This document shows positions 1 through 6,401 of a stretch of DNA of 7,335 nt, piece after piece. The stretch lies in contig JAURND010000160.1 in NCBI GenBank assembly GCA_030830425.1, positions 1-7,335 of the forward strand. Direction: 5' to 3'. Both the position numbers and the translations under genes were made by a program. Source of the DNA: Gammaproteobacteria bacterium. GTDB lineage: Bacteria; Pseudomonadota; Gammaproteobacteria; JAURND01. Under the pieces are notes generated by a model. The model ran no database searches. It saw nothing but the letters and a program-made list of their open reading frames with translations, and was not told where the DNA came from. Each line of letters opens with the position of its first letter. Positions within the stretch are counted from its first letter, which is position 1.

Positions 1-160
1 CATAGGCGAAGATTCTAACATTTTGCAATCAAGTTTATTTAAATTGTACAGTTTATGTATTTATAGAACAACAAAAAGCTTTCAATTCAAGCTTATCGTA
101 TTTTTTTCTTGTATTTCTTGTATTCTTCATGTAACTTAAAGTGATTGTGCTGTTATGTTT

Positions 161-189
161 AGCTGTGTGTTATAGCGCATAGCTTTTTT
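161..189 (+). terminator. Possible rho-independent terminator
   Basis: Positions 161-170 can pair with 175-184 around a TATA loop. The stem is about ten base pairs, including three G-T wobbles. A run of six T (184-189) follows at once. This is the usual shape of an intrinsic terminator on the plus strand and would end a transcript entering from before the window. The stem is only moderately GC-rich and no gene is visible upstream, so the call is tentative. Confidence 0.4.
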
Positions 190-202
190 AGGAGATAACA
201 AA

Positions 203-231
203 TTGACACGCATGTAAGATGAAAGGAAAAT
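203..231 (+). promoter_or_regulatory. Weak sigma-70-like promoter candidate
   Basis: A perfect TTGACA at 203-208 is followed 17 bases later by GAAAAT (226-231), which matches four of six bases of the -10 consensus. A mini-frame of nine codons starts at ATG 237 after AAAGGA (223-228) and stops at 264-266. Whether it is a leader peptide or chance cannot be told. The next real gene begins almost 400 bases further on, so an effect on it is uncertain. Confidence 0.22.
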
Positions 232-291
232 TTCTAATGGAATCAAGAGATATGGGGTCAGATTAGTAGGAAAAATTAACGGTTAGCGGCA

Positions 292-319
292 ATTTAGCTG
301 AGTCGTTGCTCAGCTAAAT
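292..319. repeat. Perfect 11-bp inverted repeat
   Basis: ATTTAGCTGAG (292-302) is the exact reverse complement of CTCAGCTAAAT (309-319), with loop TCGTTG between. Neither strand has a clean T run directly after the stem, so a terminator is not well supported. An operator or an RNA hairpin in a leader are alternatives. Confidence 0.6.
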
Positions 320-371
320 CGATGGATTTTCGCGATTAAAAAAAATTCCAAATCCAAATATATCATATACT

Positions 372-397
372 TGCGCTCTGGGGCTACACGGAGCGCA
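372..397. repeat. 7-bp GC-rich inverted repeat
   Basis: TGCGCTC (372-378) pairs with GAGCGCA (391-397). A T-G wobble and a G-C pair extend the stem inwards to nine pairs. No T tract follows. It lies just upstream of the dispersed repeat at 429 and may be part of the same repeat-rich patch. Confidence 0.45.
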
Positions 398-428
398 TCT
401 TCTGATCCGACAAATATCTATTTTGATG

Positions 429-517
429 CGAGCAGTATACCTATTGAATTTAAGGTTTCAGAAAAATAGATCTTCTTAAAAAAACCTGATTTTGTCTCAC
501 ATTGAAGTAAGGCGAGT
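429..517 (+). repeat. Dispersed intergenic repeat family 1, copy A
   Basis: This is one of four related copies in the window (A 429-517, B 1221-1310, C minus 3762-3816, D minus 6611-6704). A and B align from TATACCT through AATTTAAGG, CAGAA, TTAAAAAA and ATTTTGTCTCA to TGAAG. Copies A and D share TTTTGTCTCACATTGAAGT exactly and 29 of 33 bases over 485-517. Copies A and C share CGAGCAGTATA followed by GAATTTAAGG. The copy lies about 100 bases upstream of the small kinase-domain gene. The order of blocks is conserved and there is no coding potential, so it behaves as a non-coding repeat. Confidence 0.7.
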
Positions 518-616
518 CTATCCTAGAAAAAAGCCTATGGATGGAAGAAATTTTTTATCTCTGATTCCTCTCTCCTAAGTTAGAAAAGGATTCCTCATTC
601 ACCAAGAGAGTTTTTT

Positions 617-850
617 ATGGGTATCCAAAAAAAATTTACCCCCAGTCCGCTTTCAAGAGTCAGCCATGAACTCAAAACGCCCATTGCGGGCATTGTGGGT
701 TTGGCAGATATATTAAACCAGAGTCAGTTAACGACAGAGCAACAATTTTATGTGGCTGCTATTTTAGATTGTGCTAGCTCACTGCAAAAAGCGCAAATAC
801 ATATCAAAGCCTTATTAAACAATCTGTTTAGCGAGTTACCGCATGAGTAA
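617..850 (+). CDS. Stand-alone HisKA (DHp) domain protein, no ATPase domain
   Basis: The 77-residue product is almost entirely one histidine-kinase dimerisation/phospho-acceptor domain. The H-box SHELKTPIAGI carries the phospho-acceptor at His17, and a second amphipathic helix fills residues 40-70. There is no sensor, membrane segment or HATPase domain, so it cannot phosphorylate itself. It could receive phosphate from another kinase, act as a dimerising partner, or be the relic of a hybrid kinase. ATG 617 has AAGAGAG (604-610) six bases upstream. The stop overlaps the start of the receiver gene in ATGAGTAA (843-850), which suggests translational coupling. The preserved H-box and the coupling argue against simple decay, but a degraded remnant is not excluded. 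The domain call is firm; the role is inferred. Confidence 0.7.
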   Translation: MGIQKKFTPSPLSRVSHELKTPIAGIVGLADILNQSQLTTEQQFYVAAILDCASSLQKAQIHIKALLNNLFSELPHE

Positions 851-1232
851 TGCTGAAAAAAATATATCTATTTTATTGGTGGAAGATGCAGAAATTGTTC
901 GCATGATTCATATGAGATTGATTTCAGGGCTAAATGGCGGAAATGTAGATGTGGCAGAAACCGGTGAAGAAGCGTTGCTTAAAGCGAGCAATCAAGCCTA
1001 CGATTTAATTTTTATGGATATTGGATTGTCAGGTATCAGCGGCATTCAAGCAACCGCTCAGATTCGAGAGCTTGAAAAAACGCGTGAAAAAAAAGCGACG
1101 ATTATTGGTGTTACTGCCTATGAATTAGAAGAAGTGACCGAGGCTTGTTTAGCGGCGGGAATGAATGCGGTGTTTAGCAAGCCCATTCATTATGTGTTAA
1201 TTCGGAAATTGATCTTGGAATATACCTGTTAA
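843..1232 (+). CDS. Single-domain response regulator (CheY-like receiver)
   Basis: The 129-residue product is one receiver domain with no output domain. The acidic pair is Glu14-Asp15 (LLVEDAE), the phospho-acceptor is Asp59 (FMDIGL), the switch Thr is Thr91 (GVTAY) and the conserved Lys is Lys113 (SKP). All key residues are present, so it should be phosphorylated. The motif style (AETGEEAL, FMDIGL, AAGMNAVFSKP) resembles receivers at the C-terminus of hybrid kinases more than chemotaxis CheY. Its start overlaps the previous gene by eight bases, so the two are probably co-translated and may work as a pair. It may take phosphate from the hybrid kinase downstream. The last codons (Tyr-Thr-Cys-stop) lie within repeat family 1, so the C-terminal tail may be repeat-derived. 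Confidence 0.88.
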   Translation: MSNAEKNISILLVEDAEIVRMIHMRLISGLNGGNVDVAETGEEALLKASNQAYDLIFMDIGLSGISGIQATAQIRELEKTREKKATIIGVTAYELEEVTEACLAAGMNAVFSKPIHYVLIRKLILEYTC

Positions 1233-1310
1233 ATTTAAGGGACAGAAGAGTACCCCCCTCTTAAAAAACCCCCTAATTTTGTCTCAATCTGAAGGTAAAA
1301 AAGACAGTAC
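1221..1310 (+). repeat. Dispersed intergenic repeat family 1, copy B
   Basis: The repeat starts inside the last codons of the receiver gene and supplies its stop codon. It matches copy A block for block. Its segment 1235-1264 also matches copy C read on the minus strand (TTAAGGG, CAGAAGA, TAC, CCC, CTTAA; about 25 of 31 aligned positions). AAGAG (1246-1250) can pair with CTCTT (1258-1262). The boundary past about 1294 is uncertain because similarity to A becomes weak there. A terminator role for the receiver transcript is possible, but no good T tract follows. Confidence 0.65.
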
Positions 1311-1351
1311 CTTTTTTAATGGCGAAGACTCTCTATCTTAGGTTAAATTTT

Positions 1352-1377
1352 TATGCTGGTTTATGGAGTGCAGCATA
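1352..1377. repeat. 7-bp inverted repeat upstream of hybrid kinase
   Basis: TATGCTG (1352-1358) and CAGCATA (1371-1377) are perfect reverse complements with a 12-base centre. The element sits 58 bases before the preferred kinase start. The spacing suits a dimeric-regulator site or a hairpin in the 5' untranslated region. No matching promoter could be assigned. Confidence 0.4.
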
Positions 1378-1422
1378 CGAGGTGAAGCGGAAAAATTGAA
1401 TGACATTTTCATCGGATATTTT

Positions 1423-1428
1423 GAGGAG
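1423..1428 (+). promoter_or_regulatory. Ribosome binding site deciding the kinase start
   Basis: GAGGAG lies seven bases before ATG 1436, a near-ideal spacing. The upstream in-frame ATG at 1400 has GAGGTG (1379-1384) only at about 15 bases, which is too far. The start at 1436 is therefore preferred. Confidence 0.6.
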
Positions 1429-1435
1429 AGATAGC

Positions 1436-3442
1436 ATGAAAATTAGCGGGGAGATCTTTGAGAAAATATTAAATACGTTACCCAACAGTATTTATTTGAA
1501 AAATAGCGATGGCCGTTACCTGTGGTTAAATCAAGCTGCTATAAAAGAGCTGGCGCATAAATATTTAGTGTCTAGCTCGATATTAGGAAAAACTGACTTT
1601 GAGATTTTTCCGGCATTAAATGCAAATGAATATGCTAAGAATGATAAAAAAATAATAAAAGAAAAGCAGGGGATTTCCAAAGAAGAAGCTGTTGTTTTAC
1701 CAAATGGACAAAAAATGACGCAACTTTCTTTTAAAGAGCCGCTATACGATGATTCATCTGAATTTATCGGTATTCTTGGTTATACGATAGACATTACTGA
1801 AATCAAAAAAACTCAAGCAGTACTGGTTAAAGCTAAAGAACAAGCAGAGGCCACGAGCAGAGCCAAAACTGAATTTATTGCCCATATGAGTCATGATGTC
1901 AAGACGCCGCTTTCTGGCATCATCAGTCTTTCAGAATCTTTGTCTTCGCTGGTACAAGAAGAGTATCGTGAATGTATGCAAGATATCAAAAAAGCAGGGC
2001 AGCATCTGATGGGTTTTTTTAATAATTGTATTGAGCTGTCTAAATTAGAAAGTGGTGCTATTTTTTTATCAAAAGAAACATTTCGTTTAAAAAATCTGGT
2101 GGCTGAGATGCTTGATTTATTTCGACCCACGATGAAATCAAAAAAATTGGCTTTGCATGTTGATTATGATGAGAAAATACCAAGATACCTTTTGGGTAAC
2201 CGTGCGACTCTCTATCGTATATTGCTAAATTTGATGGGCAATGCGATTAAATTTACACCGCAAGGGTCTGTTACTATCAGTGCTGAGTTAAGTCAAAATT
2301 CCACTTCTAACCAAGCCATTATTCAGTTGGCCATCGCTGACACGGGTATTGGCATTCCTGAGGATAAACAAAAGCTGATATTCGAGCGCTTTTCACGTTT
2401 GACGCCATCTGATCAAGGGACTTACGAAGGTAGCGGTATTGGATTATATCTGGTAGAAGAATTCGTGAAGTCTATGGGTGGGGAAATCTATATCAAAAGC
2501 AAAGAAAGCCAAGGTAGTCAATTTTTGGTGGTCATCCCATTGCAAATACCTGTATTAGCAGATCATGAATATAATCATGAAACGGATTTATTGTTGGCGA
2601 CTGATGAAATAGCGAACATAAAAGAACCCGCTATCAAAACCAATGAGATTAAAGTTTTTTCTGCATCAGAAAATAGGATTGAAGCAGTAGCTGCTAATAT
2701 AAAAATATTACTGGTTGAAGATAATCTGTTGGCACAAAAAGGGGCAAGTCTGTTGTTGTCATCGTTTGGATGCCAGACTGATGTAGCCAGCTGCGGCCAG
2801 GCAGCTATTTCTATGTTTAAACCTGGGTACTATGACTTGGTTTTCATGGATCTAGGATTGCCAGATATAAAGGGAAATGAACTAGCAAAGCGACTCAGAG
2901 AGATAGAAGAGGGAACCCCTTTTTCTGTGCCTATTATGGGGCTTTCTGCGCATGTCGAAGAAGAACAAGCGCGACTTTGCACGGCAGCAGGTATGGCGGG
3001 TATAATGACTAAACCTTTGTTGCAAGACCAGGCAAAAATACTGTTCGCACAGTATGTCCCAAAGTTACAATCCGTGTTTGGTCGTCATTTGTTGGTGATG
3101 AAAAACGGTCTAAGAGTGATTGATTTGCCAAAGCCCCCAAAGCTATCAATAGGTAAAGAAAAAATAGCTTGGAAAATGTTGGATGAATTAATTGCATCTT
3201 TTCCAAAATTTCGCACTGAGATTGAAGAGGCTTATCAGACTGAAGATATGGTGTTATTGCAACAGAAAATGCATCAGTTTCGTGGCGGTGCTTGTTATAC
3301 AAATACGCCTCATCTTCTGAATGCAGCTGGAATCCTTGACAAGAATCTGAGAGATGGTGATTATGGGCGGTTAGATGTTTTGTTTGCCGATTTTTTGAAG
3401 GCGATGGAAATGCTTGAACAAATTCGTAAGTCACTGGGATAA
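1436..3442 (+). CDS. Hybrid sensor histidine kinase (PAS-HisKA-HATPase-REC-HPt)
   Basis: The 668-residue product (680 if started at ATG 1400) is an ArcB/BarA-like phosphorelay kinase without transmembrane segments, so probably cytoplasmic. Residues about 5-120 form a PAS domain (LPNSIYLKNSDGRYLWLN). HisKA follows with H-box MSHDVKTPL, phospho-acceptor His153. The HATPase domain has the N-box NAIKFT (Asn269), G1 box DTGIGIP (Asp302), F-box FERF and G2 box GSGIGL (332-337). A receiver spans about 422-541 with Asp429, phospho-acceptor Asp472 (FMDLGLP), Ser504 and Lys526. An HPt domain spans about 575-665, with His613 in MHQFRGGACY. All catalytic residues are present, so a full His-Asp-His relay is expected. 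The final output regulator is not in the window. The signal sensed is unknown; a soluble PAS suggests an intracellular cue. It sits just after the two small phosphorelay genes on the same strand, separated by about 200 bases of repeat. Confidence 0.93.
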   Translation: MKISGEIFEKILNTLPNSIYLKNSDGRYLWLNQAAIKELAHKYLVSSSILGKTDFEIFPALNANEYAKNDKKIIKEKQGISKEEAVVLPNGQKMTQLSFKEPLYDDSSEFIGILGYTIDITEIKKTQAVLVKAKEQAEATSRAKTEFIAHMSHDVKTPLSGIISLSESLSSLVQEEYRECMQDIKKAGQHLMGFFNNCIELSKLESGAIFLSKETFRLKNLVAEMLDLFRPTMKSKKLALHVDYDEKIPRYLLGNRATLYRILLNLMGNAIKFTPQGSVTISAELSQNSTSNQAIIQLAIADTGIGIPEDKQKLIFERFSRLTPSDQGTYEGSGIGLYLVEEFVKSMGGEIYIKSKESQGSQFLVVIPLQIPVLADHEYNHETDLLLATDEIANIKEPAIKTNEIKVFSASENRIEAVAANIKILLVEDNLLAQKGASLLLSSFGCQTDVASCGQAAISMFKPGYYDLVFMDLGLPDIKGNELAKRLREIEEGTPFSVPIMGLSAHVEEEQARLCTAAGMAGIMTKPLLQDQAKILFAQYVPKLQSVFGRHLLVMKNGLRVIDLPKPPKLSIGKEKIAWKMLDELIASFPKFRTEIEEAYQTEDMVLLQQKMHQFRGGACYTNTPHLLNAAGILDKNLRDGDYGRLDVLFADFLKAMEMLEQIRKSLG

Positions 3443-3560
3443 CCAGCGATTCTTGCCAAAAATGCGGAATTGAGATTGCCATTTGACATCCAATCTACGT
3501 GCCGTGGCTTGTTTTTGGTATCTGGGAAAACATGTTGATTCCGCTAAAAAGTCGCGGTAC
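3443..3560 (+). repeat. Dispersed palindromic repeat family 2, left copy
   Basis: The repeat starts directly at the hybrid-kinase stop codon. It is homologous to the minus-strand segment 6820-6711, which overlaps the end of bolA. The best-matching core is 3475-3526: ATTGCCA, TTGAC, TCTACG, GCCG, CTTGTTT and ATC, about 70% over 52 columns. A second palindromic unit follows, with CCGC (3541-3544) against GCGG (3554-3557), and its counterpart is at 6711-6727. Both copies lie in sense orientation downstream of a gene. The several substitutions inside hairpin arms suggest an old, diverged repeat. Confidence 0.62.
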
Positions 3561-3761
3561 GTTGTATTTCGCATGCTTCTCGTGCTCAAGTTATCCGGAT
3601 TCGGGGTTGCGTCAGCATTGCATATTCGGTTTTAATGAGACAGCCCTGCTGGATAACCAGCAGCAATTCCCGCTACCCTTTAGAGCACCTAAAACAAAGA
3701 GTTTCTTGTCAAAGTTGTTCGTAGTAAATAGTCCAATTGCTGACAAACGCATGGGGGATTG
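3561..3761. other. Intergenic segment, no recognised gene
   Basis: This part of the 500-base gap between the kinase and icmO has no convincing gene. A GTG-started frame on the plus strand (3499-3765, 88 codons) has no ribosome binding site and runs through repeats. A minus-strand frame of 46 codons (3612-3752) is also unrecognised. A perfect 7-bp hairpin, CTGCTGG/CCAGCAG with loop ATAA, lies at 3646-3663. The segment is somewhat richer in GC than its surroundings and could be a relic of an inserted element. Confidence 0.4.
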
Positions 3762-3816
3762 TTAAGGGGGAAGTATTCTTCTGCCCCCTTAAATTCAAAC
3801 AGTTTATACTGCTCGT
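3762..3816 (-). repeat. Dispersed intergenic repeat family 1, copy C, with strong hairpin
   Basis: Read on the minus strand this begins ACGAGCAGTATA, passes through GAATTTAAGGGGG, CAGAAGAATAC and ends CCCCCTTAA. It matches copies A and B in the same block order and lacks the GTCTCAC end. Within it, TTAAGGGGG (3762-3770) and CCCCCTTAA (3784-3792) form a perfect 9-bp stem. An AAG/CTT helix (3771-3773 with 3778-3780) can form inside it. No T tract follows on either strand, so it is a repeat palindrome rather than a clear terminator. Confidence 0.62.
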
Positions 3817-3867
3817 ATCAAAAAAACAGATACATTAAAATTCTCACATTCAAGTACGAGCAGTATA
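3805..3867. repeat. 13-bp inverted repeat upstream of icmO
   Basis: TATACTGCTCGTA (3805-3817) is the exact reverse complement of TACGAGCAGTATA (3855-3867), separated by 37 bases. The left arm is the start of family 1 copy C, so the right arm looks like the beginning of a second, head-to-head partial copy. An alternative small hairpin, GTATC/GATAC (3815-3819 with 3829-3833), can form. The right arm ends 73 bases before the icmO start codon and overlaps the most likely promoter region. Confidence 0.6.
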
Positions 3868-3940
3868 TAACCGGTAGTAATTTTCGCCGCTATTTCCGCT
3901 ATATGGAACAGTCTAAAATCAACACGCTTAGAAATTATTT

Positions 3941-6298
3941 ATGCCAAGACCAGGATTGCGAGGTTTAGAAGAAATACATGAGCAGAAGTCTCGGCAACTA
4001 TTGCGAGATACCCGTACGCTGGGTCAACGTTTTGCAGACTTTATTAATAACCCAGCTTATGCAGCGCTCTTGTTAATTTTTATGGGTGCCGCCATGGTCG
4101 CTTTTTCGGTGCTCACCGATATTCTCGCGATTTTAGGCATCATTTTATTTTTAATGACAGTTTTGCGTCGTGCGACCTTACCATTCAAAATGCCTCAGCG
4201 TTGCGGTCGTCTAGATAATAACGATTTATTGCCGGGCTCTGATAAACCTAGAAAAGCGCGAGGGATTTATTTTTTTGGCAATCAATTAATCACCAATCAA
4301 GAACTGTGGTTTGCCAATGAAGATATGCGTACACACGTATTGATTTTCGGATCAACCGGAAGTGGTAAAACAGAAGCTTTAATTTCTTTGTCTTATAATG
4401 CATTGATGCAAGGTAGCGGATTTATTTATGTAGATGGTAAAGGTGATAACTCTTTATTTGCTAAAGTATTTTCGATGGTTCGTTCTATGGGGCGTGAAGA
4501 CGATTTGCTTTTGGTCAACTACATGACAGGCGCCAAAGATATTATCGGTCCACAAAAACGTCGTTTGTCGAATACCATGAATCCATTTGCAGTCGGTTCT
4601 TCGAGCATGCTAGCGCAATTGGTAGTTAGTTTGATGGATAGCAGTGGCGGCGGTGGTGATGGCGATATGTGGAAGGGGCGCGCGATTAACTTTGTTGAAT
4701 CTTTGCTGAAAGTGTTGGTCGCTATGCGTGATGCCGGTCATATTCTACTAGATGCCAATAGTATTCGTAATTATTTTGCATTAGAGCGCGTTGAAGCAAT
4801 GGCTGTTGATAAGGTATTTATTCGAGATGACCAAGATCCAATCAGTATCGAAAGTTTTCCTGCGGTCGTATTGGAACCGATCAAAAACTACTTATTTAAC
4901 TTACCCGGCTATAATAAAGAAAAACGGGGAAAACAGGTTTCTCAGGTTTGGGAGCAGCATGGTTATATTACGATGCAGCTGACTCGTGTTTTTGGTTCTT
5001 TAGCGGACACTTATGGCCATATTATGCGCACTAAATTGGCTGAAGTGGATTTTAAAGACGTGGTCTTAAATCGACGTATATTAGTGGTATTGTTGCCTGC
5101 TCTTGAAAAATCTCCAGATGAACTGGCAGCTTTAGGTAAAGTTATTATTGCTTCATTAAAAGGGATGATGGCAGCAGGTTTGGGTGACGCAGTAGAAGGA
5201 GAATATCGTGATTTAATTCAACGTAAACCCACCAATGCCCCAACGCCTTATTTATGTATCTTAGATGAATACGGTTATTATGCTGTGAAGGGTTTTGCTG
5301 TTGTACCCGCTCAAGCACGTTCCTTAGGTTTCTCCGTTGTTTTTGCTGGACAAGATTTACCGGCATTTCAAAAAGCCTCTAAAGAAGAAGCCTTATCCAT
5401 TGGTGCAAACACCAACATTAAAATTTGTATGAAGTTAGAAGATCCTTTAGATACTTGGGACTTCTTTACTAAAACGGCTGGCGAGTCTTATGTCACGCAT
5501 GTGAAAGAATTTCAGACCGATGCGAAACAAATCACTAATACCTATATGGATAGCAAAAGTGCTCAAGTTGAAAAAAGAGCGCGTATTGATTTGCTTGATT
5601 TAAAAGAACAACGTGAAGGTGAAGCGCATATTTTCTTTAAATCTAAACTTGTTCGCGCAAAAATGTTTTACGCTAACCCGCCAGCCGTTAAGAAAATGCA
5701 TCTGAATCAGTTTTTAAAGGTAGATTCTCCTTTAGATATGACGCTTTATGAAATGAGTCAGGTATTTAGACGCTTTGAAACAATTAAAGATCAAAGTGAT
5801 TTATTAGAAAATATCGAAATTCCACCCGATGATTTAGATAAAGTTTTATATTCCATTCAAACGAACGAAACCCAAGAGATTGCCATTGAAAAAGCAGTAA
5901 CTGCTTTATTGGCTTATCGAACAGACAGTGGTGAAGAAGAGCTAGAAGAGCTCGAAGATCTGGCCTTATTATCTGAAGATGAAATCAACATATTTACACC
6001 ACTTCACTTAACAGAGTCACAATCGAATCATGTTCTTATCGAAGATATGCAGACATTTTCTCAGCCTTTCTTAGATCAAAATACGCTCAGAGAGTGTTTG
6101 TTCATGATTGCACGTTTAGATGGACAAGGAGAAAGGAGAGCCAAAAGCACCACCAGAGATCTAGCAAAAGATATGCAGTTAGCGACACATTACCCACCTG
6201 TTATCAAAGGGATCATTGCGTTGTCTGATTTAATTACCAGTGTGCAAGATTTAGCTGAACAAGTTAGCCTGAAGAAAGCGGCAGAAAAACAAGACTAA
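3941..6298 (+). CDS. icmO: IcmO/DotL, type IVB secretion coupling protein
   Basis: The 785-residue product is the inner-membrane coupling ATPase (VirD4/TraG-like) of the Dot/Icm type IVB system, which delivers effectors to the secretion channel. Residues about 39-75 are hydrophobic and give two membrane segments. Walker A is GSTGSGKT (137-144), and Walker B is in YLCILDEYG with Asp442 and Glu443. Other segments recalled from Legionella DotL are nearly unchanged, such as ELWFANEDMRTH (121-132), VDGKGDNSL (164-172) and NRRILVVLLPALEKSPDEL (377-395). Legionella DotL is about 783 residues, so the length is normal. The diverged acidic C-terminal part (about 595-785) corresponds to the region that in Legionella binds DotN, IcmS/IcmW and LvgA. 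ATG 3941 has no visible Shine-Dalgarno, but the N-terminus fits the family (LLRDTRT). icmP/dotM, usually next to icmO, is absent, so this gene stands apart from the rest of the cluster. Confidence 0.97.
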   Translation: MPRPGLRGLEEIHEQKSRQLLRDTRTLGQRFADFINNPAYAALLLIFMGAAMVAFSVLTDILAILGIILFLMTVLRRATLPFKMPQRCGRLDNNDLLPGSDKPRKARGIYFFGNQLITNQELWFANEDMRTHVLIFGSTGSGKTEALISLSYNALMQGSGFIYVDGKGDNSLFAKVFSMVRSMGREDDLLLVNYMTGAKDIIGPQKRRLSNTMNPFAVGSSSMLAQLVVSLMDSSGGGGDGDMWKGRAINFVESLLKVLVAMRDAGHILLDANSIRNYFALERVEAMAVDKVFIRDDQDPISIESFPAVVLEPIKNYLFNLPGYNKEKRGKQVSQVWEQHGYITMQLTRVFGSLADTYGHIMRTKLAEVDFKDVVLNRRILVVLLPALEKSPDELAALGKVIIASLKGMMAAGLGDAVEGEYRDLIQRKPTNAPTPYLCILDEYGYYAVKGFAVVPAQARSLGFSVVFAGQDLPAFQKASKEEALSIGANTNIKICMKLEDPLDTWDFFTKTAGESYVTHVKEFQTDAKQITNTYMDSKSAQVEKRARIDLLDLKEQREGEAHIFFKSKLVRAKMFYANPPAVKKMHLNQFLKVDSPLDMTLYEMSQVFRRFETIKDQSDLLENIEIPPDDLDKVLYSIQTNETQEIAIEKAVTALLAYRTDSGEEELEELEDLALLSEDEINIFTPLHLTESQSNHVLIEDMQTFSQPFLDQNTLRECLFMIARLDGQGERRAKSTTRDLAKDMQLATHYPPVIKGIIALSDLITSVQDLAEQVSLKKAAEKQD

Positions 6299-6359
6299 GC
6301 AGTAAGCAGTTCCCGTCTTGTAAAAACAGACGCAAAAAAAAGCGATACATTAAAACCAG

Positions 6360-6378
6360 GCAGCAAGTGCTGCGTTTT
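6360..6378 (+). terminator. Possible icmO terminator
   Basis: GCAGCA (6360-6365) pairs with TGCTGC (6368-6373), and GTTTT follows. The hairpin lies about 60 bases after the icmO stop codon. The T tract is short, so function is uncertain. The sequence could equally belong to the repeat into which the IS66-like element inserted. Confidence 0.35.
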
Positions 6379-6393
6379 GAGCTAGTCATTGCT

Positions 6394-6401
6394 CACTTAT
6401 A
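6394..6401 (+). repeat. Left target-site duplication CACTTATA
   Basis: The eight bases directly before GTAAC at 6402 are identical to the eight directly after GTTAC at 6603. Eight bases is the duplication length typical of IS66-family insertions. Confidence 0.8.

Larger units (their letters stand above)
1..616. other. Gene-free leader region, AT-rich
   Basis: No reading frame here has recognisable protein features. The stretch holds, in order, imperfect tandem CTTGTATT units near 108-125, a possible terminator (161-189), a promoter-like pair followed by a nine-codon mini-frame (203-266), two inverted repeats (292-319 and 372-397) and a copy of a dispersed repeat (429-517). It probably joins the end of an operon lying before the window to the start of the small histidine-kinase gene at 617. 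Confidence 0.6.

Noticed and set aside
502..529. TTGAAG/TAGAAA promoter inside repeat copy A for the small kinase-domain gene
   Set aside because: Each half matches only four of six consensus bases with 16-base spacing, too weak to claim.
1..616. tRNA, riboswitch or CRISPR structure in the leading gap
   Set aside because: No cloverleaf, known aptamer core or regularly spaced repeats could be found.
3009..3482. 157-codon minus-strand frame
   Set aside because: It lies almost wholly antisense to the receiver and HPt domains of the kinase and has no protein signature.
3437..3661. Direct repeat GGATAACCAGC at 3437-3447 and 3651-3661, considered as element ends
   Set aside because: Eleven bases is within chance expectation and no inverted ends or target duplication accompany it.
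3499..3765. 88-codon plus-strand frame between the kinase and icmO
   Set aside because: It has a GTG start, no ribosome binding site, no recognisable domain, and it runs through repeat family 2 and ends in the copy C hairpin.
3759..3968. 69-codon frame overlapping the icmO start
   Set aside because: It crosses two palindromes and overlaps a certain gene in another frame; composition is not protein-like.
3829..6355. 12-base identity GATACATTAAAA on both sides of icmO (3829-3840 and 6344-6355)
   Set aside because: A 12-base match between any two places in a 7-kb AT-rich window is expected several times by chance, so it was not counted as a repeat.
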